A stretch of 64,000 nt of DNA. Source: Tomocerus qinae (taxonomy: Eukaryota; Arthropoda; Collembola; Entomobryomorpha; Tomoceridae). The notes beneath the pieces are model-generated. The model searched no databases. It worked only from the letters and a program-made list of their open reading frames with translations, and was not told the origin of the DNA. Position 1 is the first letter of the stretch. Each line of letters starts with the position of its first letter. The DNA is taken from the NCBI GenBank assembly GCA_020055645.1, contig CM034548.1:32910201-32974200 (forward strand), given 5' to 3'. Positions 1 to 12,212 of this stretch are shown here, piece by piece. The position numbers were made by a program, and so were the translations under genes.

Positions 1-3000
1 TTTAATTCCCAGTTTAGGGCAAAGTATAATAAATATAAGTATATACTACAACATGACATTATCCTTCATAATGGTTTAATATCTTATAGAATAAGACAAT
101 AAAACAGCTGATAGCTGTAGACATTACTGGTCAGTAATAACCAGTTCAGCTAGCCGGTGAGTAGTGGCTAGGTGGTTAGGTGGCAAAAGTGTCTAGTGGA
201 CGTATAAATTGAGAGGTGGCTAGTGGGAAAAAGGGACAAAAGTGGGTAAAAATCAAAGATAAACTAAAGGATGTAAAAACGAGAGAAAAGTTTTGAATTT
301 TATAAACTTTTGCCCACTACCCACTTTGCCTCCAAAATGGCCATACCAAACCAAACGTTTAGAAGTCACGATTACCATCATTACGTGATGGATTACGTTC
401 AGAACTCTGACTAAATTGGAAACCCGGATCTTGGAAGCTCAAACTCTTTTTTTAACACCCGGTTAGTAGAATTTCGGATCACGTTCCCTGTGGTTGAGGA
501 AACCGCCTTCAGTCGGAAGGCATTTTTTTGGCTATGATGAATTATCAATGTTGGTAAGAACTCTGTTGAAATTGAAAAATAATTTAAGTCTCGAAAAGTT
601 CATTCATTCAGTTTCGAGAGAAAAATCTAGTTCTCTGAAGGATTTTGGCGTCTAATCGTAATACAGAGTGGAAAGTTTGAAACAATTATCACCTTGCCCT
701 GTTTGTAGTAGTCGGATATCATATCAAAGAATGTCTTTTATGGAGTCTGAGAGGAAGAACAGAAGTTTTTTTTACACGGTGAAAGTTCCTTGAAATGCTT
801 TGAGCAGCCTTATAGTAGAACAGGTCCACGTATAAGTTGTTGTTAGCCACAGTTGTTTCCAACTGTAATGAATGTAGATATCTGCCCACACATCCATGAA
901 ACCAATATGAGATCTAGTAGGTAAATAGACTCGCAAGAAGAAATTCTAGTCGGAGGTTTAATCTAATTTATTTCCCTATGTACATGTATACAAGGGACTA
1001 GTAAAGCTTTCAATTTTAGCTCAGAAGAGATATACGGGGATATATATAACAAATTTCCAGAGCGTCGGTAATTAACATTTGACACAGAGATAGATTGTCT
1101 AATATTTATCATATGACTTTTGAGTAATAATAACCTAAAATTTAATGATGTTGTTTGTAGTAAGTATAAGGATGTATCTTGTATCTTATTTCATCTCTGT
1201 TTCCTGTAGTGTTGTTTACAAAATGCATAAAATGTACATGAACATGATTATATTATCATTACAGTTAATGCATTCTAGCAAAGTAGTTTTATCACTTTGT
1301 TGACGATTGAAGTTTGTTTCTGTACCCGGTAGGTACAAATATAGAAAGATCAGAACATTTTATTGATACTAATTATATCCATCTATGCCAAACCCTCCAA
1401 ACATCATAATACTTATTTAGTATGCCGAATATTCTCGTCAATTCAATTAGTATTACTAGAAGCTGAAAATCGGCAGAATGGAAAGCCGACACAAAACGAA
1501 ATGAAGCTGAATTCGACTTAATGCAATTTCAAACAACAAGAAGCAATGAGAATTCTCTTTGAATAGCACTGACTAGCTATTTATTATTGTACAATTCTAC
1601 CTCTCTTATAATTACTATAGTATTAAATTGGTTAGAGTGTATTTTGAATACGAAGCTATACTAATTATTCTCCATTTCTCTGTATTCTATGCCATTGTTG
1701 ATTCCAGTATTCAATTATGTTCTCAAAACAGACAAATCATGATAGCAGAGGAAATTAATGAGATATCAGTATTTATTGCATGGAGCATTTTATTGAAGGA
1801 AGCCTTGCATGATGTCTACATAATATTGTCTACTGATGTGATCAACAGTTCGTAATGATACGCTCTACGTAGAATAAATAAAATTAGCTACCTAAGCAAA
1901 GCCATGTAATATTATTACTTAAATAGACAAATAAACCAATATGAAAATGAAACACGCAAGCGTATAAAATAAGTTAGGATATACAGTTAGAATAAGATAG
2001 TTGTCTAATAAAGATTGAAAGGGGTATATATTATAAAATGTACTAATAATTTGGATAATTTATTTGTTTTTTAGATTGGAAAAAATGCTACAGTTTGTGT
2101 TCTCTGTCTGTCTGCTCTTTAATGGAAAAAAATGTTATCTCATCCCTGAATCATAATCACATCCAACATGGTTTAGTCTAGAGACAGACGATATGATTTT
2201 CCAGCTAATAAACTTGTAATTTTTATTGCTTCTTCAACCAGAATAGTTGTTGAAAGTAAATCCTCTCTCCGGAATATCAAAGTCTTCATAAATAATTGAC
2301 ATTGATATGTGAAAGTGAACTCAGTTTTTTCGCTTAGCATTACTATTTATAAAAAGAAAACTCCCGTAGAACGGTATATTGGTTGTGCACATCTACTTAT
2401 GCAGATAAATCTAGTCGCATTACAGAAAGTAACTATAAAACTTCAAATGTCACATTTCAAGGAGATCACTAGTTACTCGAGAAAATGTTAAAAAATTATT
2501 TTTGCCAATTCCTACCCACTACACTAACTTTTTATGAAGAACTAGGTCACCGATTAAAGTGAAAGAAGAGTGAATTATGTAGATATAATTCGGACAAACT
2601 TTCTCAGATACTTATTTTATATTTATACAAGTTTTGAAAGCATAGTTTATTTGTACCAGTTGTCATCAGACCTGCAACTTAAGAAAAAGAGGTCTTTTTA
2701 GATCTAACAGAAGTTTTCTAAGACTGAATTTAAGACTCTAGTAAATCTTCCTCCAGGCTTTTACGTTTTTATTCCATGAATACAGCTTTATTTGGCTGAT
2801 TAATATTTAATTGTTAAATGCTTTTTCCTGTTGAAAGTTGAACTGCACTAACTTTTTCCATGATTACGATTATATGCGAATGACAATATAAGATACATAA
2901 AATAGAATTTAAGCTAACATGATAAGCTTACATCAACAACTTAGCAATTAGCTTACTCGATGAATATTTTCTAGGAAAAATGCATACCTACTTAAGTATT

Positions 3001-3668
3001 ATCTGCTGTAAATGGCAAAGAATAAAGAAATATGATTCAAAAGTATCACGATACAAATTTTTACTCTTCGCATTTGCAAAAAACATTTATTTACAGTTGC
3101 AGCGCCGACAGAGTTCTAGGTACTAACGTTTTCCAATTTGTAGACGTTTTTTAAATCTGATATTACTATTTTACAATTAGGGGCATTTGACAAATCTGCT
3201 TTTACTATAAAAAATAAATTCACCCCCTTTACAAAAATTGTACACGAAATCCTTATTCAATAGGTATCTATATTCAATTACTCTTCGTTTTGTATTCATG
3301 GTAATATTTCGTAGTCTTTAGTTATTATGACAACACATACTCATTCTGTCCTGAACTGAAGTTATTTGAGTGCATGGCACAGCATAAGTAAATACAGAAG
3401 TGGCAAGCATCAGAGTACTATTATTATAAGCAGAACAACACTTGAACAACCTTGAGAAATGATACTGCAGCAGATGGAAGCGACAAAGAATCAAACAGTA
3501 AATAGGATGTTGTACCTAAGATGTACCTATGTAAGTTAGCGGTACTCAGCGTAATCTGGCATTACTGGCAATGCTAACGATTATGGATAGAATTTACCTT
3601 GGTAAAAGAAGCATAACCAAAACTAGTTTAAACAGAATGCTAAATCGCGTTACTATCAATCTCAGATA
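1..3668. other. non-coding stretch, no gene seen
   Basis: AT-rich DNA with only short chance reading frames, none with plausible codon structure or flanking splice sites. The only local structure I can point to is the degenerate GTGG-rich inverted repeat near the left end, listed separately. This stretch could be intron of the minus-strand gene whose exon lies at 6800-6942, but nothing here proves that. Confidence 0.5.
160..331. repeat. degenerate GTGG-rich inverted repeat
   Basis: Direct reading shows loosely repeated GTGGCTAG/GGTGGTTAGG words at 161-247. A segment at 182-202 (GGCAAAAGTGTCTAGTGGAC) is roughly the reverse complement of 306-330. The arms are imperfect and about 100 bp apart. 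It may be a decayed foldback element or a chance G-rich patch; no target duplication is visible. Confidence 0.3.
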
Positions 3669-3908
3669 ATGTTTGCTATGCAATCAAACCCAAAATATGA
3701 CAAACTGAAACCTCATCTAATATTAGCCATTAATTCTTATGTTCCGAGGGAAGAACCTAGTTCATTTTCAGTAATCTATGAAAAACTTGGTAACCCCAGA
3801 GAGTTTTATATTCTCATAAATGACGAAGAATCTGCAGAAAGTTTTAGGTCTTTGAACCTCCCCAATACCGGACAATTTCAAGCCCTTCGGAATGTTGGGC
3901 AATTGTAA
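3669..3908 (+). CDS. possible small ORF, 79 codons, unrecognised
   Basis: An uninterrupted ATG-to-stop frame of 79 residues with mixed, soluble-protein-like composition (PREEPSSFSVIYEKLGNPRE in the middle) rather than the Ile/Leu/Tyr/Lys-rich junk typical of chance frames in this DNA. I recognise no domain, signal peptide or membrane segment. There is no obvious promoter, and a hairpin-forming repeat follows 20 bp after the stop. It could be a real short gene, a remnant of a transposon or retrocopy, or chance. Conservation in a relative would be needed to accept it. Confidence 0.2.
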   Translation: MFAMQSNPKYDKLKPHLILAINSYVPREEPSSFSVIYEKLGNPREFYILINDEESAESFRSLNLPNTGQFQALRNVGQL

Positions 3909-3926
3909 GCATTATAAGCAAGGAAC

Positions 3927-4012
3927 AAAAAGCAACTCCTTTTTTACAAATGAGCTAAACTAACTTTTTACATCAGTCCTTTTTTGCTTTTTTGTAAAAA
4001 AGAGTTGCTTTT
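3927..4012. repeat. imperfect inverted repeat (hairpin, about 20-bp arms)
   Basis: The left arm AAAAGCAACTCCTTTTTTAC (with flanking A/CAAA) is matched by the reverse complement of TTTGTAAAAAAGAGTTGCTT on the right, with one bulged base. The spacer is about 40 nt. The T/A-tract-rich arms suggest a tiny foldback element or the two ends of a decayed MITE. I found no target duplication. Confidence 0.5.
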
Positions 4013-4534
4013 ATTTACATGTAAACTAGAAGTGGATTGGGCTAATTTCTACATCAAAAAAGGGAAAAAGCAAAAAAAACACAATTCCTGTAGAAAATTT
4101 TCCTTTCCCTGATTATAAGAATAAGGACTGTCCATATACGATACTGATGTGTAACCTCTTTATCACTATGTAATTACCTACACTTGGCATATAACTAGTA
4201 TAATATAATGTTGCATGAAGTTCTTTGCCTACCACAACTGCAGTAGCAATATCCGTAATGCCTTATTGAGCATATTATCGCTAACACGTATCTCTTGGTT
4301 GTTCGTAAACTAATTGTAACTAAATGTGATTGAAATACAGCCAAAAATGTTCCAAAGGAGAGTCGTCCGAAAAAATTTAAAGGGCAAACGGAGACAGCTA
4401 AAGAGAAAGGATAATAAAGCGAAAAATCGATTACTGTCGCGATATTACATGGTTTAAATTGAAACATAAAGGTACTTGAAGGGATTGGAGTATTCCCAGA
4501 TTCCTGCATTTAATGTTTAAACAGTCAGTTAGAC
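4013..4534. other. non-coding stretch
   Basis: A-rich tracts just after the hairpin, then ordinary AT-rich DNA. A 104-codon minus-strand frame here is Phe/Ser/Cys/Tyr-rich, lacks domain-like structure, and I treat it as chance. Confidence 0.4.
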
Positions 4535-4627
4535 AGTGACATGTTGAAGTATATCTTTAACATGTCACTTTTAGCGGTCAATTGGGAAAAACTGTCAACT
4601 TTGAAGATTTTCCAACATCAAAGTTGA
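4535..4627. repeat. two adjacent short hairpins
   Basis: First hairpin: AGTGACATGTTGAAG at 4535-4549 pairs with CTTTAACATGTCACT at 4555-4569, one mismatch, 5-nt loop. Second: TCAACTTTGA at 4595-4604 pairs perfectly with TCAAAGTTGA at 4618-4627 across a 13-nt loop. They are 25 bp apart. The stems are shorter than a usual microRNA precursor (about 22 bp paired arms), so an RNA gene is not claimed. Confidence 0.5.
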
Positions 4628-6799
4628 GCTTGCGTGCTCAAAATTATTACCAGCGATGTCCAAGAAATAAATTGGAAACAGCTAACTTTCCAAAATCATG
4701 AAAAATTAATATCTAATTATAATGGATTTCTTAAGAAGCACGATTCGTGTTTGTTGCAAGAAAATTCAAATTACATTCATTGGTAATAAACACTTGCATT
4801 CTCATTACTCCCCGCCCATATTTTATTGACAACAAAACCAGAGAGAATGACTAAGTATCTCTTTTTAGCTACTAATTAATATTACAATTAAAATTAGTAT
4901 ATGATCGGAAAAGTTTAGTTGTGTTTTGTTATTTTTTATATTATTCAAACCTTTCTTGGAATCCTTTGACTACGGAATCCCTAATTAATGAGCTCTACTC
5001 ATGATATAGGAAACCCCAAGGGGAATGAGAAGATCCAAATTCATTTATATTCCAGCTTTTGTTGTAAATTATTATGTCACTACAAATACTTATTACGAAT
5101 GCGTGTCTTCCCCAGCTTCTTCGAATGGTAATGTAGCGCTGACACGCCAACTGTCACGAAACTTAACTTAACTCTGAATTCTATAGTAGCACATCCCCTT
5201 GCTATTCGTAAGATAGCTACGTTTCCTAAGAAGTGAATCGTCTGGAAGGATTTTGAGCTTAAAGTATCTTAAACTTTAACAACCACTACGGGTTATTGGC
5301 TACTAATTATATGCACGTGTTAGTACTTACACTATTCGACTTGTATTGCATATAAAATAATTTGTGTCGTAATCAATTACACAATGCATTAGTATATGTA
5401 ATTGTAATGACTCTCTGTGTTTTATGGCTACATTATTGTAATACTAAGTCACTAAGAGCATGAAGTACATCCTACGTGTATTCCTAGAAAAACTGTGCAA
5501 AACGCATTACTTAACAATAAGCACTTCGTTCAAATGTATGAAACTTTGAATATTTAATTTGCTCTAGTATATGTAACAGACGTTTCTATCAATTATTAAT
5601 TGAGCCCTAGCGAGACGTGCCTTGCTTTATCTATGCTAAAGTTGGCTTAAAATTTTCAAAATCGGGTCATCGGTCTACAAATGCATTCCACAGCCGAAGT
5701 AAAAAACTTCCTTTTTCTCAGCCTAAATTCTTGTTGTAGGGGATGCAGATGAAACGGTTAAAACTTTTCAAACATTGCTAACAATATCTCTCAACTTTTA
5801 AAATCCATGGAAATATATTTAGCAAAATAAGATTTGTCAACATCCCAACACAACTGTCATCTCAAGCAAATTTCCTAGCTTTATTACCAAGGGAAAAAGT
5901 GGTTTATTTTCATGAATGGTTAGGCATTAGAAAATTTTCATTTTCAATTACCTTTGAAGCAAATACAGAGATATATTATTTTCACCTTTATGTGAATATA
6001 AGGTGCAGATACTACACTCCAATATTCTCACGTCAAATTGGTGGCAAGGTGTATTATCTTTAGTATGCATGTATTTTTTATATGCTTAATATTAAGTATG
6101 GCATTATGTCATACATACAAAAAGACTAATGAAGATGAACGTAAATAATTGTAAACCGTATATGAATTTTAGTACAATTATTGCATTTTGAAGTACATAT
6201 ATAAACAAAATGCAACGATATTTACCTCGATTATTCTTCAGCGTTATCTGCGCTAGCATTTTTCTTTTAATTTTAGGATTGCATTATACATAACTTTTTG
6301 TTTAAGCAGTTTTACAGCTGCGGTTTTTTTTACAATGGTACTTGTTGTGATGTGCTATTATGAGTAGTTTAACTGTGAATATTCTCGTTTTGGTTTTTGA
6401 ATGAATTCTCACTTTAATCGCTCTAGAAATTCTGTCATTTTAATAAAATTCGCTAGTAACCCCTAAAAGAAAAGTAATTATAGCTAACTGATTAGTTAAA
6501 TTCTTACTACGCGTTTTTTCAGAAGGTATGAATTTGCCTCAATGACGATTTGAATGAACTAATTTAAGAACGTACACTAAATATTTTGTCTCTTAATTAT
6601 GATCTCAAAATAAAGGTATGTACCAGAGGTATGTACTACATACCAGCATCAATTGTAACTGACTTATAGAACAACTCTATTATACTTGTAAGAAAATTGA
6701 TATTTCTCAGAAAACAAGATAGTTTAAGCAATTTATACATCCGCATATGATGAAAGACTTGTCATTGATAGAGGAGAAAATGAAGTAAATGACACATAC
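4628..6799. other. non-coding stretch, probable intron on the minus strand
   Basis: No coding or RNA signal seen on either strand. If the exon at 6800-6942 is real, this DNA lies immediately downstream of its 5' splice site and would be intron of that gene. Confidence 0.4.
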
Positions 6800-6942
6800 C
6801 TTAGTCTCGACTTGAACACTCGTCGTCTCCGATCGTCAACATCGTGATAATCTTCTGTGTCTGAGCTGCTGTCCCTTTCATAAGATGCTCCCACCCCTGG
6901 ACGATTTTTATTACTGCTAGCCATGGCCATTCTCATCTCCTC
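6800..6942 (-). CDS. internal exon of an unidentified minus-strand gene
   Basis: Read on the minus strand, an AG acceptor (GTGAACAG) at the high-coordinate edge is followed by 143 open bases and a good donor (AAG|GTATGT) at the low edge. Entry is in phase 0 and exit after two bases of a codon. The 47 whole codons start EEMRMAMASSNKNRPG, then an acidic serine-rich stretch (SSSDTEDYHDVDD), then a basic run (RRRRVFKSRLR). GC content and codon choice stand out from the surrounding DNA. The alternating acidic and basic low-complexity segment looks like a linker in a cytoplasmic or nuclear protein. I do not recognise the family. The acceptor lacks a strong pyrimidine tract, and a first exon starting at one of three in-frame ATGs (6936, 6930, 6924) is an alternative. 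An in-frame TGA lies 12-14 bases upstream of the exon edge. Confidence 0.5.
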
Positions 6943-9900
6943 CTGTTCACATAATCAACAAAGAGTTATTCGGATTCTTATGTAACCATAATAATATCCC
7001 CATCGTTTCCTACCTAATGTATAGTCTCCTTATAAAACTAATATCTTCAGGTGCACTTAGGTGCATCTATGAAATGACACGTAAGAAGACAGAAAGTAAG
7101 TGAAAGACAGATCTATTATCTTTATTATTAGTAATCTACTTACATGTCAAATTTGAGTTTATTCTACGAAGCACTATCATACACGGAAAGTAAAGTAGTC
7201 AGCCTATTAAAAAGTGTCAGCCTGCAGAAAGAAACAGTTTTATGTAGTGTCACTATTCACTTCCATTGTTGGCTGTCTGTGCAGTCTCACTTGACTACTT
7301 ATGTATAGATCAGTATTTATTATTTGCACTATTTATAGAAGAAAACAGGAAAAGGTCTCAATTTTGCATCTACAATGGAAGCTTCAAAGGAGTCCGAATA
7401 ATAAATGACTGAACTATAACGAAAGCTTTTAGTGGTAGGATATATATAAGCGGCTTTCCATTCCCTTTTCTATAATGATCACCGCCAGTCAACAATGTCA
7501 CAAGCAATGTCAAAAATAATAAGGCAACATCCTCTAGTGTCAATCCTGAATCATGTCATCCTGAGTGGGCTCACTTTGCATAGAGCTGCTCAGCGGATAA
7601 TAGACATTGACAACATCACAGACTCTAACTTGGTTCTCAAAGGCAAATATTATTGCAATACGCACACCATATAATAAGGCGATGAAAAAAGATCACGCGA
7701 TGCATCATAACATCAATTTTTATCTACGTAGTACTGGCAACTAATACTGACTAAGCCGCAAGTTCTCTATTTTTATGTCATAAGCTAAGTATTTTTTAAT
7801 AAAGGAGGAATTCGAATATTCGAAACACAAAAGTTTTGAGATAAGGATAATACTAATTTCCATGTATACTAATGCTGTAAAAATGAACCCACCCAGAGTG
7901 AGCTTTTGCTTTCAAGGTAAAAATGCTAATAATGTATGTATAGTTACATATTAGGTTGTACATATTGTTACCTTTTTAGTTTTAAACAAAACATTGATAC
8001 GGCGATGATTTTTTTGCTTATTTGTGACGTAATGTATGCACTAATGTTTGTAAGGTGGGGCAATAATGATAGTTGTTAGTTGTCTAAGTCAGGAGAGTTA
8101 CGTAAACTCATGTTCAGCCGAATAATAAAAGTATTTAATCGAATATTCTATTTAGATCAATTTCACATTCGTTGTGCTGTCTGTCCCATCTTAACAAAAT
8201 CTCATGCAGATTGATACACTCAGCTTACAATGCCCCAAAACACCAATATATATGAACAAAATTGATGATTATGATAATCTACCGATACTTACATGAAAAA
8301 ATCATCCAAATCAAGAACGAGGCTTTAGACGTTTAAACTTTAGACTATGTTCTTCTATTTAAACCCTAATAGTCAAAGGATAAAAACATTTAGGCCTTTT
8401 TTCATTCATTTTCTTCAAAAAATACCAACTTTTTTTGAGTTTCTTGCGGATATCGATAGTACATATAACTGTAAATGTCTACATATAATTTTACCCCGAA
8501 ATTAGGTTTTGTGTATGTGCAGAGTCCAAACCAATGCCAACTGTTATTACATACTCTTAAAAATGGTACATATATGGAAACGTCATATATATTTAATACA
8601 ATATACATTTATCTACATAAGGCAATCTTGATTCGGAAGGGGAATTTTTATAGTTGTAAGTTCTTGTTGATATAAAATGCCTACCTTCATGCTATATGCC
8701 TGCCTTGAAAAATATTATGGCCTACCTAGTTAGAAAAGGACTGAAGAAAACGTACAATGACAGATAAGGTAATGTAGGCATTTAGTCTGTGGGTTTTACA
8801 GTTTCACGTCGAGAGTGTTGTCATTCTATTTATGGATATTGTGCAAGATGATTTCGATTGTGCAGTTAGTGCATACTGCATAGTGCATCATGAATTCTTG
8901 CGCTACAAGTAAATGCACACCTCATTGGAGTTGGTAAAGGTGAAATAAGTAAAAGTAAATAACACTATTGAAAGCCATAAATTATGATTGTCGTTTGTTT
9001 AAATAAAACACATGAGTCATAAACGCCCCAAACTGTAATTGCACAATAGTATTATGGGCCATTACTACGGCACTACAACCCCATTGTTATTGGCACTATA
9101 ACAGAAATCAAACTAATCGCTATTTTGAGTGCCTTTTTCGTTTGCCATTTATTGTACCAACTTTTGGGTACATTTTATGAGAATAATATAAAGTTATAGC
9201 CATAGCAGAATTTATAGGATATTTAAAGTTGTGTAATTATAAGTAAAACTCAGTATTCAATCGGGACTTTAAAACATTTACAATCCTGGGTTAAAAAGTA
9301 TTTTATTCTAAATGAATAAATATGTTTGCAGTCACGATGTTTAAGTTTGTTATTTTACTACAAAATTTAGACATTTTTTGGTCAAATGATGACATTTGGA
9401 CCCAGATGGATGTAATTAAATTGAAAATCCGAACTTCCTACTTACTTGCTTGATGAAAAACCCGGTAAAAATCGTCGTAGAAAGGGATATACAATATATC
9501 GACCTCTGGAATTGGAATGTGTCTGTGTCTCGTTGTTTAATAGTTTCATATCTTTTACTGAAACCTATTACAAAATTCGCATATAATTATACCTAGACTC
9601 TCTCCTTCAACGCGACCTTAGTGAACTGCGTTTGTAAATAATTTCTACGAATCAAATACATAAAAAATTCCAGTTAACATGTTTGCACTGTTATGTGTCA
9701 AATGCAGGTTTGGTCACCAGTCCAAAGAGTCCACGACCGATTAACACTTAGATCGTTCAGTTATCTGACCATGTCACAAAATTAAATAACTACTTAATTG
9801 ACAATACAGACCAGTACAGAGTATTCGTAGAGTGCAATAAATATAAAATTTGAAATTAGTTTGTATAAACAAATTGCACTATGAGATATTCCCAACGACT

Positions 9901-11907
9901 TGTCAAATTAGCGTCATAAAATTTTTCTAGTAAAGTTAACTAACCCAATTTGGACTATATAAACCCAAATACTGACTGTCTATGACGATTATTAAGCCAA
10001 TAATATACGCACTTTACGACATAATTCGTTCGTTTAAACTTAAAACAACTTGTATGTACTATTGTTATATTCCTTCATAGGAGAGATGTGTTTTCATTGA
10101 ATTGATTGAGCTTAATAAAGGTAAATATATATAAGTACATACATAGCGTCGTTATTCATAGGAAGTGGCATAGGTAGCTATATGAATCTTTCCTCTGTGT
10201 ATGATTTGCGACACTGAAAACTATACTGACCAGTTTGGGATCAACTTGTCATAGAGATTTGTTGCTCAAAATTGCACTAAAATCATTGAAGTGTCATGCA
10301 GGACCGGCGATTATATCGGCTCACGACACATACCTACTTCGCCTAAGAGCAATATAATGCTTGTAAACTAAATTATCTGCCATGTAGTAATTTATCTGCG
10401 TATTCCATGTGGACAAATATATCAAATATTAAATACAATAAAGTGGCTTATCTTTACTTTCGGCAGTCACAAAAATATTTGTTTTGGCACCAAACAGTTG
10501 GTCACCACTCCACGTAAACAATGTCTATATTATGTATTGTAAATTTTTACACCAAAAGAGTGCAAAGATAAAAACAAAATTAGCACAGTTATGAGTCAAT
10601 AGAGATATATTTAGCGACCAATTAAAATGAATGGATACTGTACAAGTGATTTCAAAGGAAGATAATCAAAAAGGAAACTGAACAAAAGCATGAGGACTGA
10701 GGACAGATTTGGCAAACTATGACTGTTTAGACAAGGAGACATGTAGATACTACAAACATGATCTGTTGTGGGACTAGTGTGAGTGCAATGACTGTGATCT
10801 CTATTTGGATCATCAAAATCATCATCGTGGTGATGTTATCATTGGTACATGCTTGAAAGGAAGTTGCCTCTCTCATTATGCACTCCTTACGTACTAATAT
10901 CAAGTAATACCATGTAACAAAGCAAGACTGTTATACTTTTGGCTACCCAACCAAATGCAAATATGTAATTAGGTATAAAATACAAATGTTCAATGACAAT
11001 ATTATTAACACCAATATTAGTCCCTGCAAATTGTTATTTAGATATAAAAAACCTTTCCCTTTTACTACTTTTCCCAAATATATTAGGGATGGACTTAAGG
11101 GAACAGGAAAAAATCACATAAACAGATAAACTCATTCAAATGGGTTAAATAAAAAAATTGATATTTTTTTAAACCTATTGTGTATTAAGTAACTTTACAT
11201 TATTTAATAAAATATTTGTTAACAATTTGTGGCAATTTTAGTTTGCATAATAAATGTATTTTTTAAATCTTTTTTCTTTAACCTGAAAATGTCTATCTAA
11301 TTTTCTCGTAATTTTTTTAAGTCCAGTCGTACATAACAATAATTCTTATTAAAATGGTTATAGCAGCACAGAACAATTTTAATGAAGGAAGTCAAAAAAG
11401 TCACTAACTTATTTGATTAAAGTGGCAATAATATAATGTGCAGGTAACTGGTAAGTAATGGTGTGTTTTGGCATTGTAATTTGGATTTGGGTGTATAACT
11501 ATGTGAGTGTTTGTACTGAACGAGGAAGTGAAATTGCTTCATAGAATGTAATACCTATACACCTTTACATATCAAAATACCAATACATACGCGTATAACG
11601 AGTGAGTTAAAAAACACGAAACTTAACTATGAACCAATAACATTTCATTTGATTCTATATCATAAATTGCGATGAATATTGCAAAATTTTATCGAATTAG
11701 TTGTGTGGTTAACTAAAACTTTAAACTATTTTTGGACAACTAATTTTTAGTTTCCAAAAATTTAATTTTCACAGGTGTTAACTTTTTCACTCTTATTTAA
11801 GATGCTTATAACCGAAATATGTATTGAATAGCTTTTGTGGACTTTTTTACTTCAATGAAGATGGTTAAACATTTTAATGCAAGTTAAAGTAGGTAGTGCA
11901 CAAATGC
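6943..11907. other. non-coding stretch, possible minus-strand intron
   Basis: Nearly 5 kb of AT-rich DNA with no frame that looks coding and no repeat that I could recognise. If the minus-oriented module at 11.9-12.2 kb is a first exon for the gene containing the 6800-6942 exon, this would be its first intron. Confidence 0.35.
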
Positions 11908-12212
11908 AGAAAATATTTGCCAATGTAATAGTCTAAGATGTACTTACTTTCTATCTCTAAAATTTTACTCAAATTCAAAATTGTAGGGAACACTTAAAAC
12001 AGGTTGAAATAAAATTTTGTACTCACCGGAAATTCATATCGTACACTTATAAAATTGCTTGTAATTTAGAACACTTTTAATTACATGCTTATTTTCTAAA
12101 ATTTTACATCCTGCACCAACTTTAGCGACATTTTATCACAACATTGCACAAGAACTTTGATTGGCGCCATCGTGGCTTGGTATTAGAAACTACATTTCAT
12201 CATGTGGTCATT
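11908..12212 (-). promoter_or_regulatory. minus-oriented copy of the rhinoceros 5' exon/promoter module
   Basis: The reverse complement of this segment aligns with 18306-18601. Over the core (12180 down to 12020 against 18339-18499) I count about a dozen mismatches in roughly 160 positions with no gaps. Similarity fades outside but can be followed for about 300 bp. Shared elements include GATGGCGCCAATCA, a tract containing GATAAAATGTCGCTAAA, and an exon end AATTTCCG|GT followed by GAGTA (donor at 12026-12025). Both copies therefore keep a usable 5' splice site in the same orientation relative to the repeat. It may be a duplicated promoter with a non-coding first exon that fires leftward, or two members of a dispersed repeat family. 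Other copies in the genome would decide. Confidence 0.55.

Noticed and set aside
505-529. GCCTTC stem-loop followed by a T run, resembling a rho-independent terminator
   Set aside because: Bacterial-type termination has no meaning in this eukaryotic context and the 6-bp stem is easily chance.
8402-8675. Overlapping frames on opposite strands of 66-68 codons
   Set aside because: Tyr/Ile/Phe-rich translations typical of random AT-rich DNA, both strands open by chance.
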